Positions 53,795 through 62,598 of a stretch of DNA of 64,000 bases are shown piece after piece. The DNA lies in NCBI RefSeq assembly GCF_014193695.1, contig NZ_JACHZR010000001.1, positions 471,309-535,308 of the forward strand. Direction: 5' to 3'. Each line of letters starts with the position of its first letter. Positions within the stretch are counted from its first letter, which is position 1. The notes under the pieces were generated by a model, which did no database searches, was not told the origin of the DNA, and saw nothing but the letters and a program-made list of their open reading frames with translations. The DNA comes from Rhizobium sp. BK316 (lineage in GTDB: Bacteria > Pseudomonadota > Alphaproteobacteria > Rhizobiales > Rhizobiaceae). The translations under genes were made by a program, and so were the position numbers.

Positions 53795-55624
53795 ATGCGA
53801 AGACAGCTTCAGCAAGAAATTCTGGATATGCTGGCACGGGGTTCTTCCCTCGAGGACGCCTGCGATCGCATTTGTGAGCATGCTGAACGGCTTGCGGCCG
53901 GCGTCCTTTGTTCAATTGTGACCGTTGATCGTGACGGTCTCCTGCATCCCCTGGCGGGGCCAACGATAGCGAAGACCTATTCGAACGCCCTCGATGGAAT
54001 ACCGATTGGACCTGATGTCGGCTCTTGCGGCACGGCTGCCCATTTCCGCAGGCCGATCGCCGTCACCGATATCTTTGCTGACCCGCTTTGGATCCCCTAT
54101 CGGTCGCTTGCCGACATCCTTGCAAAGGAACATGGCGTCAAGGCGTGCTGGTCCAGCCCCATCCTGCGCAGTGATGGCCGCGTGCTTGGGGCGTTTGGGT
54201 TTTATTACAAGGACAATCGCGGCCCCACCCCCGAAGAACGAATGATCGTCGCCGAGTATCTCGACCTTTGCTCACTGGTGCTCGAGCGCGAGGAGGTGAA
54301 AGCCGACAATCAAAGGCTGGCCTTCTTTGACAACCTCACCGGCTTCGGCAATCGCGCCAATTTTCTCAAGACGTTGGAGGCAGCCATCGACGGCGGCGCT
54401 GGCCCTCTTTCGGTTCTGCTCATCGATATCGATCATCTCGGCCGGGTCAACGACGCCTTCGGGCATGCGACCGGCGACAGGCTGATCCTGGAGGTTGGTC
54501 AAACGGTTGCACGGATCGCAGCGCCGGTGGCCACTTTCAGGGTGGACGCCGATGAGTTCGCGGTATTGATCGAAAATCGTTCGACGGAATTGTCCGCGGT
54601 TTCGGCGGAAATTCTACGCGCCATCGAGAACCGGACACCACGGCGCAACGAACATCTCCTGCCGGTCTCGGTCACCTGCGGAGGCGCAATCTCCGAACCG
54701 TCCCAGCCGCCCGACGTTCCGACTTTTCTGCAACACGCAAATCTCGCGCTCCACCACGCCAAGCGGACAGCCAGAGGCGGGTTCGTGCTGTACAGCGACG
54801 ATCTTGCCGGGGCTATCGCAAACCGGTTCCGGGTGCTGCAGACCGTGACGAGCGCCTTGGCCGAAGATCGGATCGAGGCGCACTATCAGCCGATCGTCAG
54901 CCTCGCAACGCAGGAAATTGTCGGCCTTGAGGCGCTCTGCCGCATTCGTCTGGACGGAGGGCAGATCCTCTCAGCCGGCGCGTTCGCCGAGGCGCTCCAG
55001 GATCTGTCGATGGGCCACCTCCTGACGGATCGAATGCTGGAGCAGGTCGCGCGCGACATTAGATACTGGCTCGATCTTGGGATGTCGTTTCAATATGTCA
55101 GCGTCAACGTGTCGATGGCGGATTTCAATCAGGGAAACCTCTGCGAGCGTATCAAAAGCGTTTTTGCCCACCACCGCACGCCCCTCAAGCACGTTGTGCT
55201 CGAGGTGACGGAAACGGTCTATATGGACGAAAAGGACGGTAAGGTCGCACAGGCGATCGAGGAACTTCGCAGGGAAGGGCTGCTTGTGGCACTCGACGAT
55301 TTCGGCACGGGTTACGCCTCTCTCACGCATCTGCTGAATTTTCCGGTTGACATCATCAAGATCGACAAGACCTTCATCGACCGGATGTCGGACGGACCCG
55401 GCGCAGTCATCGTCAAAGCCCTTCTCGACATGTCGATCGGTCTCGGCACCCGCATCGTGGCCGAAGGTGTGGAAACCGAAGATCAGGCGGACCGTCTTCG
55501 GCGCCTCGGATGCCCCTATGTACAGGGATATCTGTTTGGCCGTCCGGTTGACCGCGACAGGACAACCGAAGCGTTGCGCGCTGATACTTTCGCTCTGGCA
55601 AGCAAGGCGGGACAAAAGGCCTAG
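53795..55624 (+). CDS. GAF-GGDEF-EAL protein, probable cyclic di-GMP phosphodiesterase
   Basis: A 609-residue signalling protein. A GAF sensor domain spans about 1-170, a GGDEF domain about 180-335 and an EAL domain about 345-595. The GGDEF site reads DADEF, so cyclase activity is probably lost, though GTP binding may remain. The EAL domain keeps all key residues: EAL in VGLEALCRIR, NVSMADF, EVTETV, DDFGTGYASL, KIDKTFI, AEGVET and QGYLFGRP. It should therefore hydrolyse c-di-GMP. No membrane segment, so cytoplasmic. A TTG start 39 bases upstream is possible; ATG 53795 has GAGG before it. An insertion-element patch starts right after the stop. Confidence 0.9.
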   Translation: MRRQLQQEILDMLARGSSLEDACDRICEHAERLAAGVLCSIVTVDRDGLLHPLAGPTIAKTYSNALDGIPIGPDVGSCGTAAHFRRPIAVTDIFADPLWIPYRSLADILAKEHGVKACWSSPILRSDGRVLGAFGFYYKDNRGPTPEERMIVAEYLDLCSLVLEREEVKADNQRLAFFDNLTGFGNRANFLKTLEAAIDGGAGPLSVLLIDIDHLGRVNDAFGHATGDRLILEVGQTVARIAAPVATFRVDADEFAVLIENRSTELSAVSAEILRAIENRTPRRNEHLLPVSVTCGGAISEPSQPPDVPTFLQHANLALHHAKRTARGGFVLYSDDLAGAIANRFRVLQTVTSALAEDRIEAHYQPIVSLATQEIVGLEALCRIRLDGGQILSAGAFAEALQDLSMGHLLTDRMLEQVARDIRYWLDLGMSFQYVSVNVSMADFNQGNLCERIKSVFAHHRTPLKHVVLEVTETVYMDEKDGKVAQAIEELRREGLLVALDDFGTGYASLTHLLNFPVDIIKIDKTFIDRMSDGPGAVIVKALLDMSIGLGTRIVAEGVETEDQADRLRRLGCPYVQGYLFGRPVDRDRTTEALRADTFALASKAGQKA

Positions 55625-55652
55625 AGCCGTTCATCGCTTATCGGAATCGTCA

Positions 55653-55708
55653 GGGATTGAACGAAGCCGCTTTCGCGGCATTTGGAGCGCGGGATTTGCA
55701 TGAATGCG
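55653..55708 (+). repeat. Palindromic repeat, copy 1
   Basis: About 55 bases, nearly identical to 57825-57879. The core GCCGCTTTCGCGGC folds into a hairpin. CTAGAG lies 32 bases upstream, as it does 33 bases upstream of the second copy, so the full unit may be about 85 bases. It resembles rhizobial intergenic palindromic elements. It directly abuts the left end of the IS256-type remnant. Confidence 0.75.
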
Positions 55709-55709
55709 C

Positions 55710-56639
55710 GATCGTGTCCCGCCAGGTGATGTAGCTCGGCGGTAGCGAAGCCGCTCGCGAGCGTGCCCTCAACAGCGCCGTAGTGAGCGGGCGGCGGAGC
55801 GGTGGTCATCGATGTTCTCCGGTAGCGTCGGGTTGCTGACACCAACCTGATTCGAAGGAACCACCGATGACCGACGACATGATGAACCTGCGTGCGTTCG
55901 TGGAGAAGTCCCCCGACGCCGATCTTTTGCGCGAGATGATCGGTTTTGCCGCCGAGCGGCTGATGGAGCTGGAGGTGGGCGCCGCCACCGGTGCCGGTTA
56001 TGGCGAGAGGAACCCGCTGCGGACGGCCCAGCGCAACGGCGACCGCGAGCGGGATTAGGAGACGCGCGCCGGAACCGTCGAGCTGCGCATTCCGAGGCTC
56101 AGGAAGGGCTCTTACTTTCCAGGCTTCCTGGAGCCGCGGCGCATGGCCGAGAAGGTCCTGACGGCGGTCATCCAGGAAGCCTACGTGCAGGGAATGTCGA
56201 CCCGCTCGGTTGACGATCTCAGCGCAAACGCAGTTTGTCGCGTGGTCAAGGCCATGGGCAAGGTGCCCAAGCGTGCCGCCATCATGGATGATGCCGAAGA
56301 AGACGTTCTCGCCTATATGACCTTCCCGAAGGAGCACCGCGCCAAGCTGCACAGCACCAACCCGATCGAGCGCCTCAACGGCGAAATCAAGCGCAGAACC
56401 GAGGTCGTCGGGATCTTCCCCAATGATGACGCCATCGTCCGCCTCGTCGGCGCGATCCTGCTCGAACAGAACGACGAATGGGCTGTCCGGCGCGCCAGAT
56501 ACATGACGCTGGAAACCAGCAGCCAGATGAGCGATGATCCGCTCATCAGCCTGCCAGCCGTGGCGCGCTGATCATCCCGGCCCATGCCGGAGAACGCGGC
56601 GACCCAGCCGCCACCTACATCACTCCCTGGGACATGATC
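55710..56639 (+). mobile_element. Decayed IS256-family element
   Basis: Imperfect terminal inverted repeats of about 27 bases (19 of 27 matching) at 55708-55734 and 56615-56641 bound the element; the outermost matched bases are GATC on each side. Inside is a transposase gene with a stop codon and a large deletion. At about 930 bases it is shorter than the usual 1.3-1.5 kb. No clear target duplication was seen. Confidence 0.72.
55867..56571 (+). pseudogene. IS256-family transposase, broken
   Basis: The N-terminal part (MTDDMMNLRAFVEKSPDADLL) runs to a TAG stop at 56056, where a Trp codon (TGG) would be expected after NGDRERD. The frame goes on without shift through TRAGTVELRIPRLRKGSYFPGF to SVDDL, then jumps to a segment (AMGKVPKRAAIMDD) that lies some 200 residues later in complete relatives. 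The C-terminus (HSTNPIERLNGEIKRRTEVVG) is intact. The deletion removes the first two catalytic aspartates and most of the core, so the enzyme is dead. Confidence 0.88.
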
Positions 56640-56740
56640 CGCCCCGCCGCCGTAAAACCGGTTCGGGGGCCGATCACTGCACTTGAAATTTATCACGACA
56701 GATGACATGTTAGGCGCGACACTTGACGCGGAGAATGGTA

Positions 56741-57226
56741 ATGGCCCTCGCAGCAAAACCCCCTTCCTCACTGGTCGCCGGTGGCGAATTGCAAAAGATC
56801 GAAGCTCTGCTGGGTGGCTCGCGGGTGCTTGCGCGCCGACTGACCAGCGCGCTCGATGCGCATGAGCTGCTGTTGCACGGCCTACCGGCCTCGGCGCTGG
56901 ATCACCTTGTCGGCAATCTCGTCGTCATCGGCAAGAACGAGTCGCTTGAAAAGGCGGTCGGCATGAGCTTGCGCACATGGCAGCGACGGAGGGACACGCC
57001 GTCCAAGCCGCTTAGCCAAGAACAGAGCGGCCGGGCCTGGAAATTCGCCGAAATCCTCGCTAAGGCGACGGACGTCTTCGGCTCACAGGCCGAGGCCGAG
57101 CAATGGCTGGAACGTCCCGCAGTCGGGCTTGATCAGCGTCGCCCGATCGACCTTCTCGGCACTCCGGCCGGCGTCGAGCTGGTGGAGGATCATCTCGACC
57201 GCCTCGATTACGGCGTCTATGCATGA
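56741..57226 (+). CDS. Xre/MbcA/ParS-type antitoxin (DUF2384)
   Basis: A 161-residue antitoxin. The N-terminal half carries the Xre-like helical DNA-binding region (IGKNESLEKAVGMSLRTWQRRRD); the C-terminal part is the DUF2384 toxin-binding domain (DVFGSQAEAEQWLERPAVGLDQRRPIDLL). The ATG at 56741 has GGAGA at good spacing; ATG 56735 and TTG 56723 are alternatives. It overlaps the RES toxin gene by 4 bases. It should neutralise the toxin and repress the shared promoter, which must lie in the 170 bases after the IS remnant. Confidence 0.9.
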   Translation: MALAAKPPSSLVAGGELQKIEALLGGSRVLARRLTSALDAHELLLHGLPASALDHLVGNLVVIGKNESLEKAVGMSLRTWQRRRDTPSKPLSQEQSGRAWKFAEILAKATDVFGSQAEAEQWLERPAVGLDQRRPIDLLGTPAGVELVEDHLDRLDYGVYA

Positions 57227-57729
57227 ACCTTCTGCCGATTGCGCTCGGCGGGACCGAGCTTGTCGCATGGCGACTCGATCAGACGGTCCATGCGCAGACA
57301 TGGGATAGTGGCGAGGGCGCGTATCGGGTTGGTGGACGCTGGAACAGCAAGGGCGTTCGCGCGGTCTACTGCTCCCTCGATCCGGCGACGGCGATCCTGG
57401 AGGTGGCAGTCCACAAAGGCTTCCGGGCGCTCGATACGGTTGCGCACATAATGACAGCGGCCGTCATTTCCGCTCCCGCCGATGTCCACGTTGTCGATCC
57501 GACGACCGTGCCAAATCCGAACTGGCTGCGGCCGGGCATTCCCGGCGCGGGGCAACAGGCCTTCGGAGACGAGTTGCTGCGCCAACACCGCTTCGTCGCC
57601 ATCCCCAGTGCGGTATCGACGCACAGCTGGAACCTGATCTTTCTAGCGGGCGGCCCGGCAGGCGCCTATGTGCTCAGATTCCAGGAAGCGTTTGCGCTTG
57701 ACACGCGTTTGCATCCACCCGGCCCCTAG
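57223..57729 (+). CDS. RES domain toxin
   Basis: A 168-residue toxin of the RES family, known members of which break down or use NAD+. The key residues are visible: Arg17 in VAWRLD, GGRWNSKG at 37-44 (Arg39 and Trp40), Tyr49, Glu60 in TAILEVAVHKG and the Ser near 132 in VSTHSWNLIF. The gene is intact and the start overlaps the antitoxin stop (ATGA), the usual order for Xre-RES modules. It lies between IS debris and an integrase fragment. Confidence 0.9.
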   Translation: MNLLPIALGGTELVAWRLDQTVHAQTWDSGEGAYRVGGRWNSKGVRAVYCSLDPATAILEVAVHKGFRALDTVAHIMTAAVISAPADVHVVDPTTVPNPNWLRPGIPGAGQQAFGDELLRQHRFVAIPSAVSTHSWNLIFLAGGPAGAYVLRFQEAFALDTRLHPPGP

Positions 57730-57824
57730 ACATTCGGGAACTGGATGAACCCAGCTCTGCTGGCGTCGTCGTGATGGATCAATTCAAGCGGCTAGAGTCC
57801 CGGGCGTCTTTTGTGAATCTGCGG

Positions 57825-57879
57825 GGGATTGAACGAAGCCGCTTTCGCGGCATTTGGAGCGCGGAATTTGCATGATGCG
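57825..57879 (+). repeat. Palindromic repeat, copy 2
   Basis: Same orientation as the copy at 55653-55708, differing by one substitution and one base deletion near the end. Together the two copies bracket the IS remnant and the toxin-antitoxin pair. The integrase fragment begins 56 bases further on. Confidence 0.75.
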
Positions 57880-57934
57880 CTTCTGATTTGAAGGATTGGG
57901 CTGTTTTAGCCCAACCTTTGTACAGGAGATGACG

Positions 57935-58135
57935 ATGAGTGAGATGAGCCCGCTACGCCGGCGCATGATCAATGACATGACGATCCGCAATCTTTCACCA
58001 GCGACGCAACGATCGTATTTACATGCAATGTCGAAGTTCTCGCGCTATTTCGGGCGATCGCCAGACCGTCTTGGACTGGATGACGTGCGCGCGTTTCAGG
58101 TGCATCTGGTCTTCCGTCAAAACTTGAAACGCTAG
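57935..58135 (+). pseudogene. Site-specific integrase, N-terminal fragment
   Basis: MSEMSPLRRRMINDMTIRNL and the following QRSYLHAMSKFSRYFGRSPDRL are the SAM-like N-terminal domain of a tyrosine recombinase of the kind often found beside IS91-type elements. After VHLV the similarity stops and a short foreign tail (FRQNLKR) leads to a stop. The whole catalytic domain is missing. A GGAG site precedes the start. It marks the right border of the mobile patch. Confidence 0.82.
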
Positions 58136-58213
58136 CGGTCCGTAGCCTTGATGACGCGCTGACCATCAGAACCGCCAGCTAGCTCGATCACTGCGACAAC
58201 AGTCGTGCCGCCA

Positions 58214-59185
58214 TTACTCTGCAGCCTCGTTGCTGCGTTCGAGGTAATGCCCAGTCAGGAAGGAGCGATAGGCGTCTGCGATACCCTCCTTCAGCCCTAT
58301 CTTCGGCGTCCAGCCGAGAGTACGGAGCTTGTCGGCACTCATGAGCTTACGTGGAGTGCCATCCGGTTTGGTGAGGTCTCGCGTGATCTCGCCTTCGAAG
58401 CCGACGACCTCCGCAACGAGCGCGGCCAATTCGAGGATGGTAATGTCTTCGCCGGAGCCGACATTCACATGACTTTCGGCGGAATAGGTCTTCATGAGAT
58501 GGACGCAGGCGTCGGCGCAATCGTCGACATGCAGGAATTCGCGCTGCGGCGTTCCGGTACCCCAGATGCGCATGTCTTTCTGACCGCTCATCTTGGCCTC
58601 ATGCGCCTTGCGTATCAGCGCCGGCACGACATGGCTCGAATCGAGGTCGAAATTGTCGCCCGGTCCATAAAGATTGGTAGGCATGGCCGAGATGAAATCA
58701 CTGCCATGCTGTTTTCGATAGGCAGCGCAAAGCTTCAATCCGGCAATTTTGGCGATCGCATACCATTCGTTCGTGGGCTCGAGCGATCCGCTCAGAAGCG
58801 ATTCCTCAACGATCGGCTGATCGGCGAATTTCGGATAGATGCAGGACGAACCCAGAAACATCAGTTTTTCGACGCGAACCTTATGAGCTGCGTGGATGAC
58901 GTTAGCCTGGAGGATCAGGTTGTCGTAGAGGAAGTCGGCCGGATAGGTATCATTGGCAAGAATGCCGCCGACCTTCGCAGCCGCCAGGAAGACGGCGTCG
59001 GGACGGTTATTTCCCATCCACGCCTCCACCTGCTCCTGTCGTCTCAGGTCGACCTCGGCGCGCGTGGCCGTCAAAATCTCGCAGCCCTCGGAGGCAAGAC
59101 GTCGCATGATCGCCGAGCCCACCATGCCGCGGTGGCCCGCGACATAGACCTTTTTTCCGGCAAGGCTGTAGATCACCTCAGGCAT
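58214..59185 (-). CDS. fcl: GDP-L-fucose synthase
   Basis: A 323-residue epimerase/reductase that turns GDP-4-keto-6-deoxymannose into GDP-L-fucose. The NADP site is [12 protein letters not shown]; the catalytic Ser is in GSSCIYP, Tyr and Lys in WYAIAKIAG. The ATG at 59185 gives the family N-terminus and overlaps the gmd stop by 8 bases; the longer frame is not needed. With gmd it supplies fucose for the exopolysaccharide or lipopolysaccharide made by this locus. Confidence 0.93.
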   Translation of the reverse strand: MPEVIYSLAGKKVYVAGHRGMVGSAIMRRLASEGCEILTATRAEVDLRRQEQVEAWMGNNRPDAVFLAAAKVGGILANDTYPADFLYDNLILQANVIHAAHKVRVEKLMFLGSSCIYPKFADQPIVEESLLSGSLEPTNEWYAIAKIAGLKLCAAYRKQHGSDFISAMPTNLYGPGDNFDLDSSHVVPALIRKAHEAKMSGQKDMRIWGTGTPQREFLHVDDCADACVHLMKTYSAESHVNVGSGEDITILELAALVAEVVGFEGEITRDLTKPDGTPRKLMSADKLRTLGWTPKIGLKEGIADAYRSFLTGHYLERSNEAAE

Positions 59186-60281
59186 GGACCAAGCCTTTGT
59201 TCGCACCGACCGTCGGAACATTTCGTGCCATGACTTTCAGGTCTTCGCGAACCATCTCCGAAACCAGTTGATCAAGACTGGTCTCATGTTTCCAGCCAAG
59301 CTTCGTATGCGCCTTCGTCGGATCGCCGAGCAGAAGATCGACTTCTGTAGGGCGGAAGTAGGCCGGATCGATCTCCACCACACAGCGGCCGGATATCGTA
59401 TCATATCCTTTTTCCTCGACACCCTCCCCACGCCAATCGATCGGCATGCCCACCCTGACAAAGGCCTTTTCGACAAAGGAGCGAACCGAGTGCGTTTCGC
59501 CGGTCGCAAGAACATAGTCCTCCGGTTCGTCCTGCTGCAGCATCAGCCACATGCCGCGGACATATTCTCGTGCATGCCCCCAATCACGCTTGGCGTCCAG
59601 ATTGCCGAGATAGAGCCGGTCCTGCAGGCCAAGATGGATTGCAGCGGCCGCCCGGGTGATCTTTCGGGTCACGAATGTTTCGCCGCGGATCGGGCTTTCA
59701 TGGTTGAACAGGATGCCATTCGAGGCATGCATGCCATATGCCTCGCGATAATTGACCACGATCCAATAGGCATAGAGCTTGGCAGCCGCGTAGGGGGATC
59801 GGGGATAGAAAGGCGTCGTTTCGCTTTGGGGAACTTCCTGCACCTTGCCGTACAGCTCGGAGGTGGACGCCTGATAAAAGCGGGTCTTCTTGGTCAGGCC
59901 CAGAAGACGAATTGCTTCGAGCAGCCGCAGCGTTCCGGTTCCATCCGCGTTAGCCGTATATTCCGGCGTTTCGAAGGAGACTTGGACATGGCTTTGTGCG
60001 GCAAGGTTATAGACCTCGTCGGGCTGCGTTTCCTGAACGACCCGGATGAGATTGGTTGAATCGGTCATATCCCCGTAATGCAGGATAAAGCGAGGGCTCT
60101 CGACATGCGGATCCTCGTAGAGGTGCTCGATACGATTGGTATTGAAGGACGACGAGCGCCGCTTGATGCCGTGAACGATATAGCCCTTGTCCAAGAGCAA
60201 TTCGGCCAGGTATGCACCGTCCTGTCCGGTCACGCCGGTGATCAGCGCAACTTTCCTGTTATTTCTCATTCCGGTATCCAT
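59178..60281 (-). CDS. gmd: GDP-mannose 4,6-dehydratase
   Basis: A 367-residue enzyme that converts GDP-mannose to GDP-4-keto-6-deoxymannose. The NADP-binding motif is [12 protein letters not shown] near residues 15-26; ASTSELYGK and [11 protein letters not shown] hold the catalytic Thr/Ser, Glu, Tyr and Lys. [14 protein letters not shown] is diagnostic. It overlaps fcl by 8 bases; the kinase gene ends 106 bases upstream, so the two may share the same long transcript. Confidence 0.95.
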   Translation of the reverse strand: MDTGMRNNRKVALITGVTGQDGAYLAELLLDKGYIVHGIKRRSSSFNTNRIEHLYEDPHVESPRFILHYGDMTDSTNLIRVVQETQPDEVYNLAAQSHVQVSFETPEYTANADGTGTLRLLEAIRLLGLTKKTRFYQASTSELYGKVQEVPQSETTPFYPRSPYAAAKLYAYWIVVNYREAYGMHASNGILFNHESPIRGETFVTRKITRAAAAIHLGLQDRLYLGNLDAKRDWGHAREYVRGMWLMLQQDEPEDYVLATGETHSVRSFVEKAFVRVGMPIDWRGEGVEEKGYDTISGRCVVEIDPAYFRPTEVDLLLGDPTKAHTKLGWKHETSLDQLVSEMVREDLKVMARNVPTVGANKGLVHA

Positions 60282-60387
60282 GGTCGCTCTCCAACTCGAA
60301 TACTAACGCTATCTTTGAATGCTGGTAGTGTAGGAAAGGCGCGAACGCCGATGAATTTCTCTGGCAATCCGACGTTCTTTCGCTGCT

Positions 60388-62598
60388 TTAGGTCGTCGTT
60401 TTGTAGTATTTCATCAACGATCTCGAGAACAACTCGGAATCGCCGAACGTATAAAGGGCGTGCTTTCTTGGCTTTACGCCGTTTATCGCGATGGAAATCT
60501 CCGGGCTGCGTGAAGAAGCCCTCAGCTGCTGAAGGCAAAAATCGACGGCTCGGCGGCTGGTTTTTGCCCATCTGACAACCATGAGCGTCCTCTCCGCGAT
60601 CGCTGTCAGATGCACTGTATCGGTAGAGGCAAGCACGGGCGCACTGTCGAAGATCACAACCTGGCCATTTGCCCGGGCCATTTCGATGAGTTCCGCAAGA
60701 TCGGCCAGACGGGTATGCCGAAGGTGGCTGGGGTTGCCGGCGGGAATGAAGTCGATACCGCTTGGATGATGATAGATGATGTCGTCGATTTCAGCCTGTC
60801 CGCACATGAAATCGTTCAGTCCGTGCTTGAGTCCCGACTTGAAAAGCGAGTCGAGTTTTCCGCGCCGAAGGTCGCAATCGACGAGCAGCACGGGGGTTCC
60901 GTTGGCTGCGAGTTCGATGGCCAGCGATCCGGCGACAAGCGATTTGCCCTCGCCGCTATGGGCGGACGTGACGACAATGCTGGCTGGAAGCTTCCCGCCA
61001 TTGGTTTGTTTGAGCGAAATCATGACGGTGCGAATTGCTTCATCGAACATGCCGCCTTGAATTTGCCCAAAGAGGACCGACGGATTTCGCCGGGTTGCCT
61101 GACTCAGGCGCGGTATGAAACCGGCAGGTACGAAGCGTCCCATCCCGATCAGTTGGTCGAAGCTGCGGACAGATTTGTCCATCATTTCTACCGCGAAAGC
61201 GGCCGTTGCAGCGATCGCGGACGAAGCCACAAGAGCACCGATCAGATAGAAAAGCCGGCCCCGTCCTTGTGGCATGAGCGGTACCGCAGCCGGCGACAGA
61301 ACTTCAACTTCCGCGCCAGGCAGCATGGCTTGTGCCGCAAATACGCGACGCTGTTCCTCCAGCCTGTCCAGGGCTGTCTGTTCCCTATCGGCGACGCGCT
61401 CCAGTCGCGCCAGCTCGATTTTATCAAGTGTGGAGTGAGACCGCAGATTGTAAGCCGCCGTCAGGGCGGATCGGACTGTGCTGTCTTCACGATCAAGCGC
61501 AGCAAGCTTGGCGCGCAGCGATTGAACATAGCGATCGACGGCAGTGCCGAGATCGGCGCGCGATTTGACAATCTTTGCACGCAGATCGACGACTGGCTGG
61601 GCGTCGCTACCATATATGTCGAGAAGACGCTCGAGATCCTGCTGCTGTGCCCGAAAGTCACGTTCCATCGCGCTGATACTGTCGGGGATGGAGTCATTCT
61701 GCGTGGCGAGCGAGGCGTCGCCGGCCGCCTCCAGGGTGGTGATTACTGCTTTTATATCGACGCGGTCCTTTTCAATTTTTGCCTGCCGGTCGCTCAGTTC
61801 CATAATGGATTTGATCTGTTCGCTCTGAGCATCGTCATTCGGGACGATACCCGTGGTTTTTTGATATTCGTCGGCGGCATTGCGCGCCGCATCGGTGCGG
61901 CCCTGCTGCTCCGCTATGCGCTGTCGAAGCCACCCTTCTGCAGCATCCAGACGATTGCGAGCACTCTCTTCCCGCTCTTCAAGGTAAATATCGATCAGGC
62001 GATTGGGCACAGCGGCCGCCAATTCGGGATCATGCGTATCGAATCCGATTCGGATAACACCGCCCGGGCCGTCCCGGATCACCTGGAGCGCCCTGTAATA
62101 TTCCTCGATAACCGGCTCGAGCCTGTCTTGCTGCGGCACGGGCGGCTTACCGCTGTCGATCAACTGCCGCAGACTAGCCTTGATCTCGCTGATCAGAGAC
62201 GGTTGACGCAGTGCCGGATTGAATTCCGCCCGCTCGTCGAGCCGCAGATCGCGAATGACACGTTCCGCCACGCTCCTGGACCGCAGCCGCTCCGCCTCCG
62301 ATGCGACATTCAAGGGGTCATTGCCGCTGTCGTCGCTGTTCACCGATTTTGCCAGCGGCGCGTGGATCATAAGCCGGGACTCGGCATGATAGCTCGGCTG
62401 CATTCCCAGGATCATCACGGTGGCAACCGTCATCGTCAGAACCACCAGGCATGCAATCATCACCATCCTGCGGCGGAGCAGGCGCAAACCGGATGCCAGA
62501 TCGAAATCATCCGATCTCGTCTCTGCCTGAAACCGGGGTTCATAGTGCATCGTTCTGATAGGAACATTCCGATCTGGCGGAAAAGTCGAGATTGTCAT
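60388..62598 (-). CDS. Wzz/BY-kinase: polysaccharide chain-length regulator and tyrosine autokinase
   Basis: A 736-residue membrane protein like ExoP/Wzc. The Wzz domain has membrane segments at about 45-66 and near 450-475, with a long periplasmic coiled-coil stretch between. The cytoplasmic BY-kinase has Walker A SAHSGEGKS, Walker A' VLLVDCDLRRGK and Walker B VVIFDSAP. The C-terminal tyrosine cluster is small (YTFGDSELF and KYYKTTT). It controls chain length and export of the polysaccharide. Its start overlaps the glycosyltransferase stop by 4 bases. Confidence 0.92.
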   Translation of the reverse strand: MTISTFPPDRNVPIRTMHYEPRFQAETRSDDFDLASGLRLLRRRMVMIACLVVLTMTVATVMILGMQPSYHAESRLMIHAPLAKSVNSDDSGNDPLNVASEAERLRSRSVAERVIRDLRLDERAEFNPALRQPSLISEIKASLRQLIDSGKPPVPQQDRLEPVIEEYYRALQVIRDGPGGVIRIGFDTHDPELAAAVPNRLIDIYLEEREESARNRLDAAEGWLRQRIAEQQGRTDAARNAADEYQKTTGIVPNDDAQSEQIKSIMELSDRQAKIEKDRVDIKAVITTLEAAGDASLATQNDSIPDSISAMERDFRAQQQDLERLLDIYGSDAQPVVDLRAKIVKSRADLGTAVDRYVQSLRAKLAALDREDSTVRSALTAAYNLRSHSTLDKIELARLERVADREQTALDRLEEQRRVFAAQAMLPGAEVEVLSPAAVPLMPQGRGRLFYLIGALVASSAIAATAAFAVEMMDKSVRSFDQLIGMGRFVPAGFIPRLSQATRRNPSVLFGQIQGGMFDEAIRTVMISLKQTNGGKLPASIVVTSAHSGEGKSLVAGSLAIELAANGTPVLLVDCDLRRGKLDSLFKSGLKHGLNDFMCGQAEIDDIIYHHPSGIDFIPAGNPSHLRHTRLADLAELIEMARANGQVVIFDSAPVLASTDTVHLTAIAERTLMVVRWAKTSRRAVDFCLQQLRASSRSPEISIAINGVKPRKHALYTFGDSELFSRSLMKYYKTTT

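Noticed and set aside
55621..56352. Minus-strand open frame of 243 codons over the IS element
   Set aside because: It is antisense to the transposase remnant and crosses the repeat; no family features. The shared peptide at both repeats is a by-product of repeated DNA.
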